Positions 25,592 to 32,560 of a stretch of DNA of 40,034 bases are shown one piece after another (positions within the stretch are counted from its first letter, which is position 1; each line of letters opens with the position of its first letter). The notes under the pieces were generated by a model. It made no database searches, was not told the DNA's origin, and saw only the letters and a program-made list of their open reading frames with translations. The stretch comes from a virus. The stretch covers positions 1 through 40,034 of the IMG/VR virus record IMGVR_UViG_3300042389_000626. One strand, written 5' to 3'. The translations under genes were made by a program, and so were the position numbers.

Positions 25592-27118
25592 TTATTTTTC
25601 TACGCCGCCGGCACAGCCCGGACAATCACCACAGTAGTATTTGGGAAAGCAACCACCATAACAATAAATACCACATGCGTTATGTTGTACAAAAAATAAT
25701 CCTAATGTAGAATCTGCCAAACTCAAATATACATCACTCGGTTCTACGTTTAACTCATAAACTTTTCTATTAACATAAACAATTTCTAAATCTATAATTT
25801 TAGATTTAGTAAGTGTATTATTACTATCATAAAATACAATTGAATCATTTATTCTAAATCTATTGGTATCTGAAAAAGTAGTTCTTAATGTATCGTATTC
25901 TTCAATATACATAACGGATGTTGGTAAATCTTCATATACTATACCATTTTCCAATGTAACTCTAATCATTGTGGTAGTTCTGGTTCCACTACTTATATGT
26001 ACCACTTCAGTTGACCCGGTTGTAAATGTTGTTAAATCTGTGTTGTAACTACCTGAGTTAACATTTGGTAGATATGTTGGGTTATCAATTGTACCCTCAT
26101 CCTCAGGAATCCAATCAAATTTCATAGTTTTGATTGTGTCTCCTACCAAAATTTCATTTGGTAATTTTAGTACATTATCAGGATATAACAATGGTGTATC
26201 ATCATCTAATATATATTGTTTCGAATATAGCATGGTTTCCGGACTTTTAGTCATCCATAAAATCCTACTGTTTGCATTCATTAAACCATTTTCATCATAT
26301 GTAGTTTCAAATTGATTATTCTTAATACCAGCGGTCATCGTATATGAACCCAAATGTAAACAACTTAAATTACCACCATATAAAATATCTAAACTTCTAA
26401 TTACCCCAATTTTCTCATTTATAAAATTTTCTGAATTTATGTGATATTCTTCGATAAATTCCGAATCGGTAACCGAAGTTTTCAATGTTGTTAAATCTTC
26501 TAATGATTCTATTTTATAAAATTTTGGATATACATTATAACCGGTGTGTGGTAGTCTTGTTTTTACAATATAATTTGGTGTGTTTCCAACGGTTGTGTGT
26601 AAATCGATTAATTTATCAATATTTAATTCTGTATCAATTGATGAACTATAATAAAAATTTGTAGAATATGATTCATTAGATATTAGTCTATGAAAATTAA
26701 CCTTATCTTTAGTATATTCTTCATCTACAATTGCCGTTGCATCATACGATGTTCTAATTATTAAAGTATTATCATTATCCTCAATAAATGGAACGGTAAC
26801 AGAACCTTTAGGAAGCATATGAATTTGGAATGTTCCACTTAACTCCTCCATGATTTCTGACATTTTATCTTTTAAAGAAGTCTTCGGAAATTCAGGATTT
26901 TTATAATTAACTATATTTTCATTTGAAATTAAATTACCATCTGTATAAATAAAATGTAAATTATTAATAGAATTATCTATTAAAAATTGTTTAAATGTCA
27001 CCCAATCAAGGCTTAATATGATTTCATTATGAACATCAACATTAGTATTTGTTTCAATTATTTTTAAATTTCCTTCAGAATCTCTTAAGAAGTCGGTTCC
27101 AATTATAAGTGCCTTCAT
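25592..27118 (-). CDS. ATP-grasp-like + degenerate Hint-like protein with six-Cys tail
   Basis: A 508-residue protein with three parts. Residues 1-290 resemble a permuted ATP-grasp: GNLKIIETNTN (the Glu-x-Asn-x-Asn type metal motif, residues 16-26), IIRTSYDA near 120, the ATP-Lys candidate YIVKTRLPHTGYN (Lys186) and FIEEYHI near 221-227. Residues 315-480 resemble a Hint/intein-type autoprocessing fold: EILVGDTIKT, MIRVTLENGIVYEDL, VYELNVEPSDVYLSL, then FFVQHN with His479-Asn480. The usual first Cys and block-B His are not seen, so it may be degenerate. The tail from Ala481 has Cys at 482, 486, 490, 496, 499 and 502. An ATATTTAT element lies 18 bases upstream of the ATG, suggesting late expression. 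It may be a virion protein or a modified-peptide carrier. The domain calls come from pattern reading only. Confidence 0.6.
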   Translation of the reverse strand: MKALIIGTDFLRDSEGNLKIIETNTNVDVHNEIILSLDWVTFKQFLIDNSINNLHFIYTDGNLISNENIVNYKNPEFPKTSLKDKMSEIMEELSGTFQIHMLPKGSVTVPFIEDNDNTLIIRTSYDATAIVDEEYTKDKVNFHRLISNESYSTNFYYSSSIDTELNIDKLIDLHTTVGNTPNYIVKTRLPHTGYNVYPKFYKIESLEDLTTLKTSVTDSEFIEEYHINSENFINEKIGVIRSLDILYGGNLSCLHLGSYTMTAGIKNNQFETTYDENGLMNANSRILWMTKSPETMLYSKQYILDDDTPLLYPDNVLKLPNEILVGDTIKTMKFDWIPEDEGTIDNPTYLPNVNSGSYNTDLTTFTTGSTEVVHISSGTRTTTMIRVTLENGIVYEDLPTSVMYIEEYDTLRTTFSDTNRFRINDSIVFYDSNNTLTKSKIIDLEIVYVNRKVYELNVEPSDVYLSLADSTLGLFFVQHNACGIYCYGGCFPKYYCGDCPGCAGGVEK

Positions 27119-27136
27119 AGTTTTTATATGTTTTAT

Positions 27137-27144
27137 ATAAATAT
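27137..27144 (-). promoter_or_regulatory. ATATTTAT element upstream of the ATP-grasp/Hint gene
   Basis: ATATTTAT followed by ATAAAAC lies 18 bases before the ATG of the 508-residue protein, separate from the upstream promoter-like element C. Confidence 0.4.
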
Positions 27145-27163
27145 AAGTATTTACTAAATAATA

Positions 27164-27448
27164 CTAAATTATTGATTTTGATTTTTTATTTATAGTGTCT
27201 ATATAGGTACTATCTATGTCCGACCACTTATTTAATGGACATGAGTTTTTTGTTTTTTCTGTAAATACTTTTTTTTGAATAGAACATAAACATTTTTTAC
27301 AATATTCATCTTGTGTAACTCTTCTATTTTTTCCATAATGTTCACATCCTAAACATATCTCATATCGTTTTTCTGCTAATTCTTTTTGTTCAGGTGAAGG
27401 ATTAAACGATATTATCCACGAACCTATAATTTCTCTTATTTTATTCAT
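27164..27448 (-). CDS. Small Zn-ribbon-type protein
   Basis: A 94-residue protein. It carries ICLGCEHYG and EYCKKCLCSIQKK, two Cys-x-x-Cys pairs, then SCPLNKW. This is the pattern of small phage and bacterial zinc-ribbon proteins such as the DUF6171 type. The N-terminal IREIIGSWIISFNPSPEQKE is helical. Zn-ribbons of this sort usually bind nucleic acid or act as adaptor modules. It is preceded by promoter-like element C, 24 bases upstream, and followed after 45 bases by the ATP-grasp/Hint gene, which has its own ATATTTAT element. The function is unassigned. Confidence 0.75.
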   Translation of the reverse strand: MNKIREIIGSWIISFNPSPEQKELAEKRYEICLGCEHYGKNRRVTQDEYCKKCLCSIQKKVFTEKTKNSCPLNKWSDIDSTYIDTINKKSKSII

Positions 27449-27472
27449 AGTAATTTATTTTCACTATATTAA

Positions 27473-27505
27473 CTAATATACTACAAATATTTTACAATAC
27501 CAAAT
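27473..27505 (-). promoter_or_regulatory. Promoter-like element C (ATTTGGTA-N14-TAGTATATTA)
   Basis: ATTTGGTA and TAGTATATTA are separated by 14 bases on the minus strand, with one base (A for C) different from the consensus second box. It ends 24 bases before the Zn-ribbon ATG and partly lies within the end of the SGNH gene. Confidence 0.7.
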
Positions 27506-28203
27506 TTTTTTATAATATACTTACCAAACAATTTGTTGTATGATGAACTCCAATGATGGTCATTTTTATGTCCAACATATCCATTGGTTTCATACCATTC
27601 GTCAGTTAAAGTATGCCATTTTCCTACCTCACTTTCAAATTGTATCTTATCAAATATAAAATCACTTTTAATTCTCATAGTATCCCATGTAAAAACAAAA
27701 TTTTTAGATGGTGTTAATTCTATTAAATTTTCTATAATTTCTATACTATTATAGATGGCAGCGTCCGTAGAATTTATTATTTGTTGTATTTCGGTTTTTT
27801 TAATCCATTCCGCCGATGTATATTCTTTACCCCAAAATTCAATATTCCAAATATCTGCCATTTGAGGGCCGCAGAATCGGTTTATAATTTTTATTTTTTC
27901 ATTATATGTTTTAGTTATCCAATGAGATTTTTCAACAGGTATTCTTGTTCGTTGAAAAAATGGTAAACAAATTATAAGTAAATCGGTTTCTTTTAAATGT
28001 TTAATTAATTTAATCCAATTGTCTATAATCGTTTGTACATCTCTGTTTGCTTGACCATCTATGGTTGTATTATATTTACTAATGTTTAATCCATTTCTTA
28101 CTACTTCCGGCCAAAATGAATTATTAGACCAATTTTTTGAATAAGTGCATGGAGCTGCGAATGAATCACCTATAACAAATAATCTTTCTATTTCATTTTT
28201 CAT
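27481..28203 (-). CDS. SGNH/GDSL-like protein
   Basis: About 240 residues, read from MKNEIERLFVIGDSFAAP. A longer frame exists upstream (from 28236), but its first codons fall inside a G-rich dispersed repeat and give a Pro/Asn-rich N-terminus, so it was rejected. Block I is VIGDSFAAP with Ser in GDSF, and a DLLIICLPFF strand lies near residues 68-77. HHWSSSYNKLFGKYIIKKF close to the C-terminus holds the likely catalytic His (in GHKNDHHWS). It is the third member of this family in the cluster. A 65-base gap carrying the G-rich repeat separates it from the upstream sulfotransferase gene. Confidence 0.75.
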   Translation of the reverse strand: MKNEIERLFVIGDSFAAPCTYSKNWSNNSFWPEVVRNGLNISKYNTTIDGQANRDVQTIIDNWIKLIKHLKETDLLIICLPFFQRTRIPVEKSHWITKTYNEKIKIINRFCGPQMADIWNIEFWGKEYTSAEWIKKTEIQQIINSTDAAIYNSIEIIENLIELTPSKNFVFTWDTMRIKSDFIFDKIQFESEVGKWHTLTDEWYETNGYVGHKNDHHWSSSYNKLFGKYIIKKFGIVKYL

Positions 28204-28215
28204 ATAATATAAATT

Positions 28216-28264
28216 GGGGTGGGGGTTGGGGGGCAAAGTCGTTTTTTAAGAAAATTTTTTAGTA
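28216..28264 (+). repeat. Dispersed G-rich repeat, copy X
   Basis: Read on the plus strand it starts GGGGTGGGGGTTGGGGGG, continues CAAAGTCGTTTTTTAAG and ends AAAATTTTTTAGTAT. It matches copies at 38113-38159 and 37356-37400, which lie in the opposite orientation. The G tract could form a quadruplex on the plus strand and is exceptional in this AT-rich genome. Confidence 0.7.
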
Positions 28265-28268
28265 TCCC

Positions 28269-28931
28269 CTATTGATAGTTGTAGTAATTGTGTAGGGTTT
28301 GGTGATTTTTCAAAAAAGTTAATAACAAATCATATTTAGTTTTTAATTGATTATAATCCCACATAGGTACACTATCCTTTTCATCTCTTAACATTCTACT
28401 CAACCAAAAACTATCCCAACCAGCCAGTTCCATTAAACTATTTCGTGACTCTTGAGGTATAAATTTTAAAATATCAGTTAAATTATTTATACCCACCGAA
28501 CTCCTATCTTGATATAAATCAGGATTATGTGTTTCATCTTTAAATAGTGTAGATAAATCTTTTAATTCTATAAATTTAAACCCTACTTTATTCCATATAG
28601 GATATAATTTTAAATATAGGTTAGATTTCCAATGAGTACCATTACCCAATAGGTATTGGTTTACATGGTCATTTAAAGTATGGTCTTTACAATTTAAAGC
28701 AAAGTCGGTAACCAATCCGGATAGCATATGTTCGGTCACATCTCTATATACAAATATGGTATCTTTTGTTACATACTTTTCAATATCTTCTATATCAAAC
28801 GAACAATAATTTGGTTTTCGGTAACAAGTTTGGTTATCCATAAAACGAGTTCCACATTTTAAAGGAGCAATTATTTCAGGACCACGTTTAAACTTAAAAT
28901 GACGTAATTGTTTTGCAAGAACTTTTTTCAT
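28269..28931 (-). CDS. Sulfotransferase-like protein
   Basis: A 220-residue protein. EIIAPLKCGTRFMD near residues 18-31 corresponds to the phosphosulfate-binding loop (P-x-x-G-T), and TIFVYRDVTEHMLSGLV near 55-71 to the R...S motif of the 3'-phosphate site. The remainder is helical, with a W-rich C-terminus. It is a close paralogue, in layout, of the next gene upstream (28928-29572), and they overlap by four bases (ATGA-type). Family assignment is from motifs only. The acceptor is unknown, but the two tandem copies suggest different positions on the same glycan or peptide. Confidence 0.72.
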   Translation of the reverse strand: MKKVLAKQLRHFKFKRGPEIIAPLKCGTRFMDNQTCYRKPNYCSFDIEDIEKYVTKDTIFVYRDVTEHMLSGLVTDFALNCKDHTLNDHVNQYLLGNGTHWKSNLYLKLYPIWNKVGFKFIELKDLSTLFKDETHNPDLYQDRSSVGINNLTDILKFIPQESRNSLMELAGWDSFWLSRMLRDEKDSVPMWDYNQLKTKYDLLLTFLKNHQTLHNYYNYQ

Positions 28932-29572
28932 ATTATATTTCGATGTAAGTTTGACACAATAGATGATTTCAATGGATTTTTTGTAACTCCCATTGATAGT
29001 TTATTATAAAATTCAGTTTCTCTTTTAACTATTTCCATTAATTTGTTCCATTCTATTGGATAATCTAATTTCATCATTTCTACTATTTCTTCTTTATTCA
29101 TCCAATTAGAACGACCTTTGAATTGAAATTCCTCGTAATCAAATATAGGTATCTTATAACCCAATGAAATTAATAATGTAGAAAGATTTTTTAAATCAAT
29201 TAATTTTATATCAACATTACATTGGATATAAAGATTATATAGTTTTTCCAATATACCACTACTCCAATGACCATTTAGTCTATCTCCATCTCCATCTATA
29301 TTAAAAAAAGAAAAGACTATATCGGAAATTGGTGTATTAGAATCATATGAACACACCACTTCGGTATGTAACGCAGAAACCAAATTTTCCATTGGGTCTC
29401 TATACAAATAATAAACCGATTTATCAAACCAATCCGGTTGTGAACATATTTCATTTATTGGTAGATTATAGTTTAAAGGAAATAGTTTTTTCAAATAACG
29501 AGTTCCATGTTTAAATGGAACAATTATAACTACTTTATTTGTAGAATCTAAAAAGTATTTTACATTTTTCAT
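28928..29572 (-). CDS. Sulfotransferase-like protein
   Basis: About 214 residues from MKNVKYFLDS. Earlier in-frame ATGs at 29623 and 29602 overlap the 48-residue gene upstream, so the start eight bases after that gene's stop is preferred. KVVIIVPFKHGTRYLKKLF has the phosphosulfate-loop form, and YYLYRDPMENLVSALHTEVV carries the R-x-P...S motif of the 3'-phosphate site. It is laid out like its neighbour at 28269. A sulfate-transfer role is inferred from these two motifs, with the acceptor unknown. Confidence 0.74.
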   Translation of the reverse strand: MKNVKYFLDSTNKVVIIVPFKHGTRYLKKLFPLNYNLPINEICSQPDWFDKSVYYLYRDPMENLVSALHTEVVCSYDSNTPISDIVFSFFNIDGDGDRLNGHWSSGILEKLYNLYIQCNVDIKLIDLKNLSTLLISLGYKIPIFDYEEFQFKGRSNWMNKEEIVEMMKLDYPIEWNKLMEIVKRETEFYNKLSMGVTKNPLKSSIVSNLHRNII

Positions 29573-29580
29573 ATTAACCT

Positions 29581-29727
29581 TTATTTGGGGTTTCTCCACC
29601 ATTTTTTCCTCTCTATATACCAAAACGGAAACTTACACACCCAATAGATAGATATACCACAGGCAGCAAGGAAAATGAGAGGAAACATCATTATAACAAT
29701 AAAGATATCATATAATCTCTTAACCAT
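29581..29727 (-). CDS. Tiny membrane protein, possible lipoprotein (48 residues)
   Basis: A 48-codon frame. Residues 1-23 read MVKRLYDIFIVIMMFPLIFL then AAC, i.e. a short basic start, a hydrophobic core and a lipobox-like L-A-A-C with the Cys at position 23. The rest is aromatic and basic (WVCKFPFWYIERKKWW). It could be a small lipoprotein, for example a spanin outer-membrane subunit or an exclusion protein, or a plain membrane protein. Its start is five bases after the 358-residue protein's stop, and the sulfotransferase start follows its stop by eight bases. The tight fit supports it as real. Confidence 0.6.
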   Translation of the reverse strand: MVKRLYDIFIVIMMFPLIFLAACGISIYWVCKFPFWYIERKKWWRNPK

Positions 29728-29732
29728 ATAGA

Positions 29733-30809
29733 TTATCTAGCAGGTTTTGGAATTTTAGCAGCAAGTTCTGCAGTTCTTTGATTAGATGCTCTTAACTCTG
29801 CGGCAAGTTGACTTTGTGCTTCTGCGTCACCGGCTTGAGCACGTTTAAGATTTTCGGCTTGTGTATTTAGAGCAGCTTGTGTAGAAGTTTTAGTATCTTG
29901 TAGTTCGGTCTTTAATTCCGTAGTCTTATTTGTAATAGTAGAATCTAATGCATCTGCTCTCTTATCACCACTATTCTTATCAACACTTACCAGTTCGGTT
30001 GACTTATATGTTACATTAGACTCATTCTCACCCTTTAATTCGGTTTGAGGAGCATTACTACCTATGGCAGTTGATGAATAGCGTGTTGAGGTTATACTAC
30101 TATCTTTGACGTTACCAGTATAGTATATTCTTTTAATGTCGTTAAAGTCTTTTCTTAGAGCAATGATTCTCTTTTGAAGTTCTTCTAGATTTTTAGCAAG
30201 GAGCGTCTTATCTACAATGGCTTTATCGGTAGTAGGAGATAATACAGGCATTTGTTGAATAGTATAGTTAGCAGCAAGGTTTAAATCCCATAACTCCCAT
30301 TCATCAGGTGGTCTCTCTGTACTATCGGTTAAAGAATAGTTTAATTGTTGAAGTAATTTTTTAGCAACGGGTATACCAGTATCTTCATCTTCTTTTCTAT
30401 CGTATATCCACTCTACTTCTTTTACACCTGAGAAAGGTAACATAATACCTTCTATCTCTGCGGTTTCTCGTATTGATTGTATATCCAATTCAATGATAGG
30501 AAGTGTATTACCAATTATAACCGAACCTGATAGGGTGTTTACCGTCGTTACATCATCATACCAAAGATGGGGATTTACATTTTTTGAATCCATAAGGTCG
30601 TTATACAACTCTTGTGAACAAAAATAATCATCTTCTATCTTTATAATCACTACTATTGTATCATCTAATACCGGATGTAGTGTTAATTCTTTAGTTGCGG
30701 CTGGGAATGTATATGGGATAGTCTTTAACGAACCCGATGATGCGTCTACCGACCATACGTTTTCTTTTCTACTATACCTTTGTGGGTTATTAATTACTTC
30801 TAGTATCAT
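29733..30809 (-). CDS. Unknown protein with coiled-coil C-terminus
   Basis: A 358-residue protein. The first 200 residues are mixed beta/helix with many acidic residues and a WELWDLNLAANYTI segment. Residues of about 205-225 are helical (LAKNLEELQKRIIALRKDF). From 250 on it is Thr/Ser/Asn-rich, ending in an Ala/Gln/Glu-rich helix (NLKRAQAGDAEAQSQLAAEL) likely to be a coiled coil. It has one Cys. The composition recalls phage virion or injected proteins. It overlaps the upstream 99-residue gene by 20 bases, and an ATATTTAT element precedes that upstream gene. No family was recognised. Confidence 0.7.
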   Translation of the reverse strand: MILEVINNPQRYSRKENVWSVDASSGSLKTIPYTFPAATKELTLHPVLDDTIVVIIKIEDDYFCSQELYNDLMDSKNVNPHLWYDDVTTVNTLSGSVIIGNTLPIIELDIQSIRETAEIEGIMLPFSGVKEVEWIYDRKEDEDTGIPVAKKLLQQLNYSLTDSTERPPDEWELWDLNLAANYTIQQMPVLSPTTDKAIVDKTLLAKNLEELQKRIIALRKDFNDIKRIYYTGNVKDSSITSTRYSSTAIGSNAPQTELKGENESNVTYKSTELVSVDKNSGDKRADALDSTITNKTTELKTELQDTKTSTQAALNTQAENLKRAQAGDAEAQSQLAAELRASNQRTAELAAKIPKPAR

Positions 30810-31089
30810 ACCAATTCATTATCTTTTTATATATTGTAACTTTTTTTGTTTTGCCATTCCTCTTTCTTTCTTCCATCAATATCTTTCTCATACATTCTTC
30901 ATATCCACCTTCCTCTATTAGTATATTGATTATATCATTAACTATTGTTTCCTCATTTACTACGTTATAGGTTTCTTTTGATATTATAGTCTTTTCTTTC
31001 TTTAATGTAGTATATCCTATAATCTTTGCTACGCCTGTTGCGCATCCAAAGTCCGAGGCTGTTTTTATAAAGGTATCTTCTTTTAACAT
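30790..31089 (-). CDS. Small unknown protein (99 residues)
   Basis: A 99-residue protein starting MLKEDTFIKTASDFGCATGV. It is lysine- and glutamate-rich, with helices around IVNDIINILIEEGGYEEC and MRKILMEERKR, and ends in a basic KKIMNWYDTRSN. Its 3' end overlaps the 358-residue gene by 20 bases, suggesting coupling. An ATATTTAT element lies four bases before its ATG, immediately after an intrinsic terminator, so this gene probably opens a transcript. No function could be read. Confidence 0.65.
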   Translation of the reverse strand: MLKEDTFIKTASDFGCATGVAKIIGYTTLKKEKTIISKETYNVVNEETIVNDIINILIEEGGYEECMRKILMEERKRNGKTKKVTIYKKIMNWYDTRSN

Positions 31090-31093
31090 ACCA

Positions 31094-31101
31094 ATAAATA
31101 T
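31094..31101 (-). promoter_or_regulatory. ATATTTAT element upstream of the 99-residue gene
   Basis: ATATTTAT followed by TGGTATG lies four bases before the start, immediately after the terminator at 31105-31140. Confidence 0.35.
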
Positions 31102-31104
31102 CTT

Positions 31105-31140
31105 TGAATAAAAAAACCCCCTACATTTTAAGTAGAGGGC
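31105..31140 (-). terminator. Intrinsic terminator
   Basis: On the minus strand GCCCTCTAC and GTAGGGGG pair, with one bulged base, around a seven-base A/T loop, followed by TTTTTTTATT. It lies just after the stop of the 36-residue membrane ORF and before the 99-residue gene. Confidence 0.8.
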
Positions 31141-31146
31141 TTTCGT

Positions 31147-31257
31147 TTATAATTTAATAAACCTTTTGATGAATCCAATCGCGTAAGGTAAAACTTTCCA
31201 CCCTACTAATACACCTATCCAAAAAGGTAAGTGTAAAACGAAATCTAATACTTCCAT
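31147..31257 (-). CDS. Tiny membrane protein (36 residues)
   Basis: A 36-codon frame, starting MEVLDFVLHLPFWIGVLVGW, that ends four bases before the terminator stem. A single hydrophobic helix spans residues 5-20 and a basic end follows (GFIKRFIKL). Gene-plus-terminator arrangement supports it as a real last gene. It could be a small holin-like or regulatory membrane peptide. No match is known to me. Confidence 0.55.
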   Translation of the reverse strand: MEVLDFVLHLPFWIGVLVGWKVLPYAIGFIKRFIKL

Positions 31258-31423
31258 ATTTAATTTAGTTTGGTTAAAAAATAAGTCAACCAATTCCGAT
31301 ATCGTATAAATAAGTATCACTTAGGCAAAAGAAAAACAGTTAATTTCACTTTGTGTGTATCATACATCATGTCAAAATTGCGTCCATAGCAAAAAAATTG
31401 GTCCCCGGTATTCGCACGTATCC

Positions 31424-31553
31424 GACCCGATTTTACACGCTCGTCTTTTTTTGAGCTACACGTAATTCAGTGCACCACTCTTACGGCATGCGCAAGCACA
31501 AAGAACCCGATAGCTCTACCACCTGCTATCGGGTCATCCCTCTCGGGAGCTCC
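31424..31553. ncRNA. Candidate structured RNA region
   Basis: A GC-richer, ORF-free stretch. Its main feature is a perfect ten-base inverted repeat, ACCCGATAGC (31505-31514) and GCTATCGGGT (31525-31534), with a ten-base loop. Next is TCCC-TCTC-GGGA (31537-31548), which on the minus strand is a GAGA tetraloop hairpin. GACCCGAT at 31424-31431 can pair instead with ATCGGGTC at 31528-31535, so two folds compete. GAGCT near both ends could close the whole. No tRNA or known ribozyme core was found. The strand is unresolved. Confidence 0.4.
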
Positions 31554-31605
31554 TTGTAATTAAAATAAATAAACGAACCTATGAATTAAACAAACCATAT
31601 TCTTT

Positions 31606-31818
31606 TTAAAACATACTCGCTACCCACTTAGGATAGTTAGTATATTGTTGCATTAGTTCAGTAGCTCTATAATCTTTCACTTCTACCCTACTACCTATAT
31701 GCATCTCTTTGCACCATTGTTGAAACTTTTTATCGTTTAATACCTTCTCTCTTTGTTTCTCTATATTATTATACTTCTCTATGTCTATACTATGTATTGT
31801 GTCTACTATACTATTCAT
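31606..31818 (-). CDS. Small unknown protein (70 residues)
   Basis: A 70-residue helical protein. It begins MNSIVDTIHSIDIEKYNNIE and has FQQWCKEMHIGSRVEVKDYR near the middle, with the C-terminus YPKWVASMF. It is basic and compact, of the kind common in phage early regions. It has no clear motif. It lies 51 bases after the 76-residue gene and before the structured non-coding stretch. Confidence 0.6.
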   Translation of the reverse strand: MNSIVDTIHSIDIEKYNNIEKQREKVLNDKKFQQWCKEMHIGSRVEVKDYRATELMQQYTNYPKWVASMF

Positions 31819-31869
31819 ACTACTATGTTTTATAACTTAACTGAATTTATTTTTATTAAGATTGTCCGA

Positions 31870-32100
31870 CTAAGCTTTAGCCTTTGCAGGATGTAGTTCA
31901 AAGATTTGTTTTAGATATTCATCTTCATTCTCCATATCTTCTGCAGACATCTCATTGTATCTCTCTAATAAAGCTATTGCGGACCTGATTTCATCTAACT
32001 GCTTTGACGCTGCCCATTTAGGTTTACCGTCTTGCAATGATTTAATCTTCTTCATTAATACTATCTCGTCTTGTTTAAGTTTGTGTATTGCGTAATCCAT
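31870..32100 (-). CDS. Small helical protein
   Basis: About 76 residues from MDYAIHKLKQDE. An earlier in-frame ATG (32127) overlaps the upstream zincin gene by 67 bases, so the later start, overlapping 40 bases, is preferred though not certain. The sequence is a Lys/Glu-rich helical hairpin (LKQDEIVLMKKIKSLQDG, LDEIRSAIALLERYNEM) ending HPAKAKA. The function is unknown. The large overlap with the 3' end of the upstream gene is unusual. Confidence 0.55.
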   Translation of the reverse strand: MDYAIHKLKQDEIVLMKKIKSLQDGKPKWAASKQLDEIRSAIALLERYNEMSAEDMENEDEYLKQIFELHPAKAKA

Positions 32101-32492
32101 TTTGCTTTTTGTTTTATATGTGCCCAACAGGGCTTTGTGTATTTATCTTCGTTTCTTCTTGCTTGCCTCTCATACGGGTTTCTACTGTATGTACCGGGGT
32201 AAGCATCGTATTTTGTTAATATCGGTTGTAATTGATGTGTCCATTCGTGTATGCAAGTGCCTATCAGCTCTCTTACATCATAGCAATTGTTATAGTATAT
32301 GTGCACCTCATTATCAGTAGCATCATACTCACCACAATCACTATCCCATCCTATGCGGACTGACCATACGGGTTGATATTTTTTTCTATTGTTCACTCCC
32401 ATATTTTTCCGGCACCAGCGCAATGCCATATTTGCTATCGCTACGGCATGCTTTCTCTCTAAACTTTCAACCTTTGTGTTTAAGTAAATCAT
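32061..32492 (-). CDS. Zincin-like metalloprotein (HExxH)
   Basis: A 143-residue protein. IGTCIHEWTHQLQP holds the HExxH metal-binding motif (His82, Glu83, His86), and NPYERQARRNE, about 24 residues later, provides a Glu candidate for the third ligand, as in SprT-like or M-type zincins. The N-terminal half is alpha/beta with a KKYQPVWSVRIGWDSDCG strand. It could be a protease or a metal-dependent binding protein; proteolysis is inferred from the motif only. The terminator at 32511-32540 lies upstream, between it and the tRNA-like gene. Confidence 0.72.
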   Translation of the reverse strand: MIYLNTKVESLERKHAVAIANMALRWCRKNMGVNNRKKYQPVWSVRIGWDSDCGEYDATDNEVHIYYNNCYDVRELIGTCIHEWTHQLQPILTKYDAYPGTYSRNPYERQARRNEDKYTKPCWAHIKQKAKWITQYTNLNKTR

Positions 32493-32510
32493 TCGTATTA
32501 TTTCGTTATA

Positions 32511-32540
32511 AAAAAAGTGGCTCTATTGGGGAGCCACTTT
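32511..32540 (-). terminator. Intrinsic terminator after tRNA-like gene
   Basis: On the minus strand AAAGTGGCTC and GAGCCACTTT form a perfect ten-base stem with a seven-base loop, followed by TTT and an A/T tract. It ends the transcript that carries the lipoprotein gene and the tRNA-like gene. Confidence 0.85.
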
Positions 32541-32560
32541 GTTAACTATCAAAGCTTTCT

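Noticed and set aside
28203-28236. Longer N-terminus for the SGNH gene (MPPNPHPNLYY...)
   Set aside because: These codons come from the G-rich dispersed repeat; the family begins at the following Met just before GDSF.
31385-31410. Fourth copy of the G-rich element
   Set aside because: It shares only AATTTTTTTG and a short GGGG, too little to separate from chance.
31424-31553. A second tRNA with an insertion
   Set aside because: A seven-base acceptor-like pairing and GGTGGTAGAGC are tempting, but no T-loop of the TTCRA type and no anticodon arm fit.
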